Of a stretch of DNA of 12,071 nt, positions 1 through 6,372 are shown in pieces (position 1 is the first letter of the stretch; every line of letters begins with the position of its first letter). The notes under the pieces were generated by a model. The model made no database searches and had not been told where the DNA came from. It saw only the letters and a program-made list of their open reading frames with translations. This DNA comes from Sphingomonas sp. (lineage in GTDB: Bacteria; Pseudomonadota; Alphaproteobacteria; Sphingomonadales; Sphingomonadaceae). The position numbers and the translations under genes were made by a program. The stretch spans positions 1 through 12,071 of the forward strand of contig JAIERC010000228.1 in NCBI GenBank assembly GCA_019747165.1, given 5' to 3'.

Positions 1-482
1 CGCTGGCCGGCGTGCCGCAATCGCGCGAGTTCCGGACGGGCCAGGCGTTTGCGGGCCAGCACCGCGACCGGCAGATTGGCGTCGCCAAGCAGCTCTTCTC
101 CGCAATGGGCATCGCCCGCGATGATCAGGCGATGCGCCAGGATTGGGTGCTGCGCGGTTTCCGCCAATTTGACGCGCCGGTGTGCGTCATCATCACCTAT
201 GACAAAGTGCTCGACGGCAGCGACGACACCCCGTTTGATTGCGGCGCGGTGGCGACGGCGCTGGTCAACGCCGCCTGGTCGCGAGGGCTGGGCACGGTGA
301 TCAACAGCCAGGGGATCATGCAATCCCCGGTCGTGCGCGAACATGCCGGCATTGCCGATGATCAAGTGATCATGAAAAGCATCGCCCTTGGCTGGCCCGA
401 TGACAGCTTCCCCGCCAATGCAGTGGTTTCAACGCGCAAGACGGTTGATGAAGCGGCGGTGTTTGTGGGCTTTGGGGAATAG
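1..482 (+). CDS. Nitroreductase family protein, C-terminal part (5' end outside window)
   Basis: This is the last 159 residues of an FMN-dependent nitroreductase, a cytoplasmic flavoprotein family that uses NAD(P)H to reduce nitroaromatics, quinones or similar acceptors. The reading frame is open from base 3 and ends at TAG 480-482. The GTG at base 12 is internal, because the family is usually about 200-230 residues and the N-terminal FMN-phosphate-binding part is missing. Visible family hallmarks are the segment FDCGAVATALVNAAWSRGLG, which leads into a conserved helix, the following NSQGIMQSPVVREHAGI, and the C-terminal block IALGWPDDSFPANAVVSTRK before a final VGFGE. The last block resembles the C-terminus of NfnB/NfsB-like and related nitroreductases. 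The natural substrate cannot be told. The gene lies 58 bases upstream of the restriction-modification gene on the same strand, with no obvious functional link. Confidence 0.88.
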   Translation, partial: LAGVPQSREFRTGQAFAGQHRDRQIGVAKQLFSAMGIARDDQAMRQDWVLRGFRQFDAPVCVIITYDKVLDGSDDTPFDCGAVATALVNAAWSRGLGTVINSQGIMQSPVVREHAGIADDQVIMKSIALGWPDDSFPANAVVSTRKTVDEAAVFVGFGE

Positions 483-527
483 CGAAGGCCATGGGCGCGG
501 CCCCCTTTCCTTTTGCGGTGCGCGCGG

Positions 528-533
528 GCAGGA
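528..533 (+). promoter_or_regulatory. Ribosome binding site for the type IIL restriction-modification gene
   Basis: The sequence GCAGGA ends seven bases before ATG 541. It supports that ATG over the in-frame ATG at 388, which would overlap the nitroreductase gene by 95 bases and would add a 51-residue extension unlike the family N-terminus. Confidence 0.6.
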
Positions 534-540
534 CAGGCCG

Positions 541-3500
541 ATGGAATTATCAGCGTTTATCGCCCGGTGGCTGGGCCAGGAAGGCGGTGCCGAGCGCGCC
601 AACTACCAGATGTTCCTCACTGAATTCTGCACGGCGCTTGATCTGCCCCTGCCCCACCCCAAGGGCGCGGGGCTCGGCGATTATCAGTTCGAAGCGCCGG
701 TAAAATCCGAAGCCGCCTTCGGCAAAAAGGGCACGCACCGCATCGATCTGTACAAGCGCGGGCATTTCATCCTTGAAGCCAAGCAGAGCCAGATCAAGCC
801 CGGCGAAACCCTGCCGAGCGAACCCGCGCCCGAACCGCTGGAGGCTGTCACCGATCTGTTCGGCCATGTCATTGGCCATGTCGATGCCCAGGGCAAACGA
901 CCGCCCAAATATGATCGGCTGATGGCCGATGCGCGCGTGCAGGCGGAGCGTTACTCGCTTGGCCTGCCCGGTGGCGCGCATAAATCGCCGCCCTTCCTGA
1001 TCGTCGCGGATATTGGCCGCGCGTTTGAGCTGTATTTCGACTGGACCGGCGACGGGCGCGGATACGGCTTCTTCCCCGATCAGCAAAATTACCGGATCAC
1101 CCTCCAACAGCTTACCGACGCCAAGGTGCAGGCGCTGCTGCGCGGCATTTGGACCGATCCCGCCAGCGTCGATCCACGCGCCCGCGCCGTCGAAGTCACC
1201 CGCGACATTGCCCAGCGCCTGAGCCGCGTCGCTGAAGCGCTGGAGATCAATCACCGCGCCCAGCGCCCTGGCCGCAGCGACGACGAACTCGCGCGCGGGA
1301 TCGAGGATACGTCGCTGTTCCTGATGCGCGTGCTGTTCTGCATGTTTGCCGAGGATGTCGGGCTGTTACCGCCCAAGAGCTTCCAGAACTTCCTTGATGA
1401 AGCCCGGACCAAGTCCGATCAATGGTGGCGCAGCGGCCTTGCCGATTTGTGGCGCCGGATGAATCGGGGCGACGAACATGATCGCTTCTGGAGCTTTGGC
1501 GACGCGACCGTGCGCCATTTCAACGGCAATTTGTTCAGCACCGCGCAGGTGTTCGATCTGCCCGCCGAGTATAAGGGCGAGCTGTTCGTCGCCGCGCGGC
1601 AGGATTGGCGATCGGTCGAACCCGCGATTTTCGGCACCCTGCTCGAACAAGTGCTCACCGATAGCGAGCGCGCCAAGCTCGGCGCGCATTATACGCCGCG
1701 CCCCTATGTCCAACGATTGGTGAGCGTGACGATCGGCGAAGTGCTGGCCGCCGAATGGGCCGCCGCACGAGAGGCCGCCCGCGCCCATGCCGATATGGGA
1801 GACCGCGCCGCCGCGCTTGGCCATCTGCGCGCCTTCCACACGCGGCTCACGCAGTTGCGCATCCTCGATCCGGCGTGCGGCACCGGTAATTTCTTGTATG
1901 TCGCGATGGAATTGCTGCTCCAGCTCGAAGGCGAGGTGATTCAGCTCGCCACCGAACTGGGCGATCCGATTGCGCCCGCTGTTCACCCCAATCAATTGCT
2001 CGGGCTCGAACTCAATCCGCGCGCGGCGGTGATCGCCGAACTGGTGCTGTGGATCGGCTGGCTGCGCCACCGGCTGGCCAACCACCCGGACGCGATCGGC
2101 GATCCGGTGCTGCCGACGCTGTCGAACATCAATGGCGGGCGGCATGGCGGCTTTGACGCAGTGTTGCGCCGTACCGAAACCGGCGAGCCGGACACCGCCC
2201 ATCCCGGCGTGCCGGATTGGCCCGAGGCGGACTTCATCGTCGGCAATCCGCCGTTTATCGGCAAGGGCGCGATTATGCGCGCAGCGCTGGGCGATGCCTA
2301 TGTGGAGGCATTGGCGAAGGCGAATCCGCGTGTGGCGGCTTCATCCGATTTTGTGATGCAGTGGTGGGACCATGCGGCACAAATTCTGGTGCGACCCGAC
2401 AGCAGGTTACAGCGGTTTGGTTTCGTCACGACGAACAGCATATCGCAGATGTTCAATCGTCGGGTGATCGAACATTACCTGCACGTCAGCGGCGTAGGCG
2501 AGCAGCCTCCATTGAGTCTTATCTACGCTATTGCCGATCACCCTTGGACGAAGGCGACGCCCGATGCGGCGGCGGTTCGCATTGCAATGACGGTAGCCGC
2601 GCGTGAACAAACCCCGGGCAAGCTTTTGAACATTACTCATGAGCGAGGACTCGACACCGATAATCCGGAGATCGTAGCTGTCGAGGCTTTGGGGCGCATC
2701 AACGCTGACCTAACGGTAGGCGCAGACGCAAGCGCGACGGCGCCATTGAAGGCAAATCAGGGAATTTCTTGCAATGGAATGATGCTAGCAGGGCAGGGCT
2801 TCAAAATCAGCCTGTCTGAAGCCGAGTTTTATCTCCAGGCGGACGGCGATACAGCCCGCTCCGTAATCAGACCGTATCGATCTGGAAGCGAATTGGTACG
2901 TCGCCCTCTTAATCACTATGTAATTGACTTTACTGGACTTTCAGAAAAAGATGCTAGGTCAAAATTCCCTCGGAGCTACCAACACCTTCTAGAGGCCGTA
3001 AAACCTGAGCGTGACAAAAATCGTGACCCTTCATTTCAACACAAATGGTGGACTTTTGGTCGCACACGACCTGAGCTGCGCGCTGCAAGCGCCGCTTTGG
3101 CGCGTTATATAGCGACGACCGAAACCACAAAGCATCGTATATTTCAGTTTTTAGACTCTATCGTCGTGCCCGATCACATGATTATCGCCATTGCTAGCGA
3201 CGACGCATTTCATCTGGGCGTCCTGTCATCGACGGCACATTGCGAATGGACACTTGTTACCGGCGGATGGCTCGGTGTCGGCAATGACAATCGCTACAGC
3301 AAGTCGAAGGTCTTCGATCCCTTCCCCTTCCCCGATGCCACGCCCGACCAGCGCCGCGTCATCGCCGAGCTTGCCGAGGAACTCGACGCCACGCGAAAAG
3401 CAGCACTCGCCGAAGTGCCAAAGCTGACGATGACCGAAATCTATAATCTGCGCAGCCTACTCGCGAGCGGCAAGCCGCTGAGCCACGCCGATCAGGACCG

Positions 3501-3714
3501 CGCCCGCGCCGCGCGCGCCGGCATCGTCGCGCGGCTGCACGATCAGATCGACGCCGAAGTCGCCGCTGCCTATGGCTGGCCCCACCCCCTGCCCGCGCCC
3601 GAGATCATCGCCCGCCTCGTCACGCTCAACGCCGAACGTGCCACGGAGGAAGCAGCGGGGACGGTGCGCTGGCTGCGCCCCGATTATCAGATCCCCCGTT
3701 TCGGCAAAGCGTAA
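541..3714 (+). CDS. Type IIL (MmeI-like) single-chain restriction endonuclease/DNA adenine methyltransferase
   Basis: This 1057-residue protein carries cutting and methylating activities in one chain. An N-terminal nuclease region shows D69, E79 and K81, the same D-X9-E-X-K spacing as the MmeI catalytic site. A helical linker follows. The gamma-class N6-adenine methyltransferase domain has motif I DPACGTGNF at 443-451, which binds S-adenosylmethionine, and motif IV NPPF at 569-572, followed by FVTTNSISQ. The target-recognition region covers roughly 640-900 and includes VPDHM at 876-880. A conserved segment ending in FDPFPFP near 930 leads to a C-terminal helical domain. Enzymes of this family typically methylate one adenine on one strand of an asymmetric site and cut at a fixed distance; this is family knowledge, and the site cannot be read here. 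MmeI itself is about 919 residues, so this is a longer relative. All catalytic residues seen are intact and there is no frameshift. Bases about 2400-3310 are markedly less G+C-rich than the flanks. No integrase or separate specificity gene is nearby. Confidence 0.9.
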   Translation: MELSAFIARWLGQEGGAERANYQMFLTEFCTALDLPLPHPKGAGLGDYQFEAPVKSEAAFGKKGTHRIDLYKRGHFILEAKQSQIKPGETLPSEPAPEPLEAVTDLFGHVIGHVDAQGKRPPKYDRLMADARVQAERYSLGLPGGAHKSPPFLIVADIGRAFELYFDWTGDGRGYGFFPDQQNYRITLQQLTDAKVQALLRGIWTDPASVDPRARAVEVTRDIAQRLSRVAEALEINHRAQRPGRSDDELARGIEDTSLFLMRVLFCMFAEDVGLLPPKSFQNFLDEARTKSDQWWRSGLADLWRRMNRGDEHDRFWSFGDATVRHFNGNLFSTAQVFDLPAEYKGELFVAARQDWRSVEPAIFGTLLEQVLTDSERAKLGAHYTPRPYVQRLVSVTIGEVLAAEWAAAREAARAHADMGDRAAALGHLRAFHTRLTQLRILDPACGTGNFLYVAMELLLQLEGEVIQLATELGDPIAPAVHPNQLLGLELNPRAAVIAELVLWIGWLRHRLANHPDAIGDPVLPTLSNINGGRHGGFDAVLRRTETGEPDTAHPGVPDWPEADFIVGNPPFIGKGAIMRAALGDAYVEALAKANPRVAASSDFVMQWWDHAAQILVRPDSRLQRFGFVTTNSISQMFNRRVIEHYLHVSGVGEQPPLSLIYAIADHPWTKATPDAAAVRIAMTVAAREQTPGKLLNITHERGLDTDNPEIVAVEALGRINADLTVGADASATAPLKANQGISCNGMMLAGQGFKISLSEAEFYLQADGDTARSVIRPYRSGSELVRRPLNHYVIDFTGLSEKDARSKFPRSYQHLLEAVKPERDKNRDPSFQHKWWTFGRTRPELRAASAALARYIATTETTKHRIFQFLDSIVVPDHMIIAIASDDAFHLGVLSSTAHCEWTLVTGGWLGVGNDNRYSKSKVFDPFPFPDATPDQRRVIAELAEELDATRKAALAEVPKLTMTEIYNLRSLLASGKPLSHADQDRARAARAGIVARLHDQIDAEVAAAYGWPHPLPAPEIIARLVTLNAERATEEAAGTVRWLRPDYQIPRFGKA

Positions 3715-3800
3715 CCGCTCCCCGTTTCGCCTTGCAACCCACCGCCCTCGCTGGCATCCCTCGCGGCGACAAAATGATCGCGCACCATCGCAGACCCAGT

Positions 3801-3806
3801 GGAGAG
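3801..3806 (+). promoter_or_regulatory. Ribosome binding site for the aldehyde dehydrogenase gene
   Basis: GGAGAG lies six bases before ATG 3813. It fixes the start there rather than at the upstream in-frame TTG at 3732. The protein then begins with a lead-in to the YINGAWV segment that is usual near the N-terminus of aldehyde dehydrogenases. Confidence 0.7.
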
Positions 3807-3812
3807 CAAGCC

Positions 3813-5237
3813 ATGAACAGCTATCTGAAACAGTATATCAACGGTGCCTGGGTGGAGAGCGACGGCGGGACCGTCCACCACGTCATCAACCCGGCGACTG
3901 AAGCCGCGTGCACCGCAATCACGCTGGGTTCCGCCGCCGATGTCGACAAGGCCGTCGCCGCTGCGCGTGCCGCGTTTGACGGCTGGTCGCAAACCACGGT
4001 CGCAGAACGCGCCGCGCTGCTGACCCGAATCATCGAGGAATATAAGCTCCGCATGCCCGATCTTGCCAAGGCGGTGAGCGAGGAAATGGGCGCGCCGATC
4101 GGCTTCGCCAGCGCCGCGCAGGTGCCCGCAGGCCTTGGCCATTTCATGTCGACGCTGAAGGCATTGAATGATTTCTCCTTCGAAGAACGGCTTGGCCGGG
4201 CGCGCGTGGTGCATGAAGCGTTGGGCGTCGTCGCGATGATCACGCCGTGGAACTGGCCGCTCAACCAGATCACCGCCAAGGTCGCGCCTGCGCTCGCCGC
4301 TGGCGACACGATCGTGCTGAAGCCGTCCGAAGAAGCACCGGGCTGTGCGATGATCCTGGCTGAAATCCTCGACAAGGCAGGCGTCCCGGCGGGCGTGTTC
4401 AACCTCGTCAACGGCGATGGGCCTGGTGTTGGTGCGGCGCTGTCGAGCCACCGCGATGTCGATATGGTGAGCTTCACCGGATCGACCCGCGCGGGCATCG
4501 CCGTCGCGCAGGCTGCTGCGGCCACGGTCAAGCGCGTGCATCAGGAACTGGGCGGCAAGGCCCCCAATCTGGTGCTGGAGGGCGCGGATTTGCAAGCCGT
4601 GCTGCCGCCTACGCTGATGGGCGTGCTCGCCAATTCGGGTCAGAGCTGCATCGCGCCGACCCGGCTGCTCGTCCACACATCGCAGACGGCAGGCGCGGTC
4701 GCGGTGGCCAAGGCTGTGTTCGAGGCGACGACGGTCGGTGACCCGGCCGAAATGGGCGCGCATATCGGCCCAGTCGTCAACAAGGCGCAGTTCGACAAGA
4801 TCCAGGGGCTAATCCAGTCGGCAATCGACGAAGGCGCGACTTTGGTAACGGGTGGCGTTGGGCGTCCGGATGGCCGCAATTCGGGCTATTACATCAAGCC
4901 GACGCTGTTTGCTGATGTCACCCCGGACATGAAGATCGCGCAGGAGGAAACCTTCGGCCCGGTGGCGACGATCACCAGCTATAGCAGCTTGGAAGAGGGC
5001 ATCCGCATCGCCAACGACACGCCTTACGGCCTGTCTGCGACGATCTCGGGCGACCCAGCGCTGGCGGCGAAGGTCGCGCCGAAAATGCGCGCCGGGCTGG
5101 TCACGATCAACGGCTGGAGCCCCGATGGCAACGCGCCGTTCGGTGGCTATAAACAATCGGGCAATGGCCGCGAAAACGGCAAATATGGCCTGACCGATTT
5201 CATGGAAGTGAAAACCATCGTCGGTGAGCCTGCCTGA
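3813..5237 (+). CDS. NAD(P)-dependent aldehyde dehydrogenase family protein
   Basis: This 474-residue cytoplasmic enzyme is expected to oxidise an aldehyde to the carboxylic acid with NAD(P)+. The length is normal for the superfamily. It has the N-terminal YINGAWV strand, TPWNWPLNQ with the oxyanion-stabilising N147, the cofactor-binding FTGSTRAG, the general base E245 in QELGGKAPN, and the catalytic cysteine C279 in NSGQSCIAPTR. E245 and C279 are 34 residues apart, the spacing of human ALDH2 E268/C302. E379 in EETFGPVATI corresponds to ALDH2 E399, which contacts nicotinamide ribose. The C-terminal oligomerisation region with NGWSPDGNAPFGGYKQSGNGRE is also typical, so all catalytic residues are present. 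The substrate cannot be assigned from sequence alone. The start is 98 bases after the restriction-modification gene, and the stop is 12 bases before the ATP-grasp gene, which suggests co-transcription with the latter. Confidence 0.94.
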   Translation: MNSYLKQYINGAWVESDGGTVHHVINPATEAACTAITLGSAADVDKAVAAARAAFDGWSQTTVAERAALLTRIIEEYKLRMPDLAKAVSEEMGAPIGFASAAQVPAGLGHFMSTLKALNDFSFEERLGRARVVHEALGVVAMITPWNWPLNQITAKVAPALAAGDTIVLKPSEEAPGCAMILAEILDKAGVPAGVFNLVNGDGPGVGAALSSHRDVDMVSFTGSTRAGIAVAQAAAATVKRVHQELGGKAPNLVLEGADLQAVLPPTLMGVLANSGQSCIAPTRLLVHTSQTAGAVAVAKAVFEATTVGDPAEMGAHIGPVVNKAQFDKIQGLIQSAIDEGATLVTGGVGRPDGRNSGYYIKPTLFADVTPDMKIAQEETFGPVATITSYSSLEEGIRIANDTPYGLSATISGDPALAAKVAPKMRAGLVTINGWSPDGNAPFGGYKQSGNGRENGKYGLTDFMEVKTIVGEPA

Positions 5238-5249
5238 TCGCCAACCGCC

Positions 5250-6101
5250 ATGCCGGTGATCATCGATATGTTGATGCCGGTGGCGGGCGATCCCTATACC
5301 GATATGGCAGCGGAAACGCTGCTGCCCTATCTGCAGCCCTTTGCTGATGCGGGGCTGGTGATCACGCCCCGGCCCTGGGATCTGGGGCCGGGCGACGGCG
5401 CGGCGACGCTCGCCCTGTTCGCCTGGGGCTATCACCACCGGGTGGCAGCCTGGCAGGCGATGCTGGCGGCATGGCCCGCCGACCGGCTGCTGCTCAACCC
5501 GCCGGTACTGCTTGGCTGGAATACCCGCAAAACCTATCTGACGGCGCTGTCGGCGGCGGGCGTGCCGATCGTGCCGAGCTGGTTCGGCGATGCCGATCAG
5601 GCCAGCGTTGATGCCGCGTTCGACGCATTTGGCGTCGCTGAGCTGGTGGTAAAGCCGCAAATTTCGGGTGGCAGCTATCGCACCATTAGGATCGCGCGCG
5701 GGGACTCGGTCGATCTGCTGCCCCAGGCGATCATCCAGCCCCTGCTGCCGGCGGTTGGGGATGAAGGCGAATTGTCACTGATTTTCATTGGCGGTGCCTT
5801 TAGCAATGCCGCGCGCAAGGTCGCCAAGCCCGGCGATTTCCGCGTGCAGCCGCAATTTGGCGGCTTCTTCACCCCGCTTGATCCGAGCGAAGAGGCGATG
5901 GCGATTGCCCGGCGCGCGCTCGCCGCCCTGCCCGCCGCGCCGCTTTATGCGCGGATCGATCTGATCCGGCTGGCCGATGGCTCATTGGCGCTGATGGAGC
6001 TGGAGGCGATCGAACCCGATCTCTATCCTGACCTTGACCCTGCGGTGCCCGCCCGGCTGGCGGCTGCGGTCGCGGCGGCCGTTAGAGCAGCGTGCTTTTA
6101 A
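5250..6101 (+). CDS. ATP-grasp domain protein, DcsG/RimK-like carboxylate-amine ligase
   Basis: This 283-residue protein has the fold of ATP-grasp enzymes, which activate a carboxylate as acyl phosphate and join it to an amine or similar nucleophile. The segment NPPVLLGWNTRKTYLTALSA followed by AGVPIVPSWF matches the family that contains DcsG, the cyclo-ligase of D-cycloserine synthesis, and relatives of glutathione synthetase. ATP-binding features are K135 in VVKPQISGGS (strand plus glycine-rich loop) and E174 in GELSLIFIGG. Probable metal ligands are D237 in ARIDLIRL and E250/E252 in MELEAIEPDLY, where a glutamate stands at the last ATP-grasp position instead of the common asparagine. ATG 5250 is the first start after the in-frame TGA of the dehydrogenase, 12 bases away. 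No clear Shine-Dalgarno sequence precedes it, so translation may be coupled. The substrate is unknown, and DcsG-like function itself is not implied. The final codons run into a palindromic repeat. Confidence 0.82.
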   Translation: MPVIIDMLMPVAGDPYTDMAAETLLPYLQPFADAGLVITPRPWDLGPGDGAATLALFAWGYHHRVAAWQAMLAAWPADRLLLNPPVLLGWNTRKTYLTALSAAGVPIVPSWFGDADQASVDAAFDAFGVAELVVKPQISGGSYRTIRIARGDSVDLLPQAIIQPLLPAVGDEGELSLIFIGGAFSNAARKVAKPGDFRVQPQFGGFFTPLDPSEEAMAIARRALAALPAAPLYARIDLIRLADGSLALMELEAIEPDLYPDLDPAVPARLAAAVAAAVRAACF

Positions 6102-6194
6102 TCTGAACCGTTCGTGCTGAGCGAAGTCGAAGCACAGGGCGCACCGCTTGGCCTTCGACTTCGCTCAGGCCGAACGGAGGTGGTGCAGATTTAA
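6096..6194. repeat. REP-like palindromic repeat, unit 1 (possible bidirectional terminator)
   Basis: The core is an imperfect palindrome with outer arms CCGTTCG (6108-6114) and CGAACGG (6171-6177) and an inner 16-base perfect arm pair, CTGAGCGAAGTCGAAG (6117-6132) against its complement (6153-6168). Each half also folds alone: GTGCT/AGCAC around loop 6119-6130, and GGCCT/AGGCC around loop 6155-6166. A weaker outer pairing joins TTAATCTG (6098-6105) to CAGATTTAA (6186-6194), so the element reaches the stop codon of the ATP-grasp gene. It sits between convergent genes, where a stem-loop could end transcription from both sides, although no T-tract follows it. I recognise the core as a dispersed intergenic motif of sphingomonads from general knowledge, not from a search. 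Confidence 0.75.
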
Positions 6195-6210
6195 CGCACG
6201 TTGCTGTAGC

Positions 6211-6357
6211 GTGTGATGACTCCGAATTGGATCAACCCATACCCCGTTCGCCCTGAGCGAAGTCGAAGGGTATGCGTATCGCGTGGGCTTCGACTTCCCC
6301 CGGACCTGATCCGGGGCCGAACGGGTGTGGGGTTCAATTAACCTAACGTCATCACAC
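6211..6357. repeat. REP-like palindromic repeat, unit 2, with nested hairpin
   Basis: Outer arms GTGTGATGAC (6211-6220) and GTCATCACAC (6348-6357) are perfect 10-base complements. Inside them CCCGTTCG (6243-6250) pairs with CGAACGGG (6318-6325), and GAAGTCGAAG (6259-6268) pairs with CTTCGACTTC (6288-6297). The left half alone forms CCCT/AGGG around the same 12-base loop as unit 1 (6255-6266). In the right half the expected CGCTCAG portion is replaced by a separate hairpin, CCCCGGA (6298-6304) and TCCGGGG (6310-6316). The element ends about 15 bases short of the tamB stop codon and may serve as its terminator or mRNA 3' stabiliser; that role is inference. Confidence 0.72.
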
Positions 6358-6372
6358 TCAAAGGACGGCGGC

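Noticed and set aside
493..514. Possible intrinsic terminator after the nitroreductase gene (GGGC/GCCC stem then a T-rich run)
   Set aside because: The stem is only four base pairs and the following T-rich stretch is interrupted by C, too weak to call.
388..540. Upstream in-frame ATG that would extend the restriction-modification protein by 51 residues
   Set aside because: It overlaps the well-supported nitroreductase 3' end in another frame, has no family-like sequence, and a good ribosome binding site precedes ATG 541.
2400..3310. A separate inserted gene or pseudogene inside the restriction-modification gene, suggested by the drop in G+C
   Set aside because: The main frame stays open and encodes family-consistent segments (FVTTNSISQ, VPDHM, FDPFPFP), so this is a divergent domain rather than an insertion.
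3715..3812. Search for a promoter or terminator between the restriction-modification and dehydrogenase genes
   Set aside because: A TTGCAA at 3732 has no matching -10 element at suitable spacing, and no stable hairpin followed by T residues is visible.
3687..4763. Long - strand open frame opposite the aldehyde dehydrogenase
   Set aside because: It is rich in Arg, His and Gly with no recognisable domain, as expected for the complement of a high-G+C coding frame; the + strand gene has all catalytic residues.
4809..5660. Long - strand open frame across the dehydrogenase/ATP-grasp junction
   Set aside because: Its composition is typical of an antisense shadow and it spans two real genes on the other strand.
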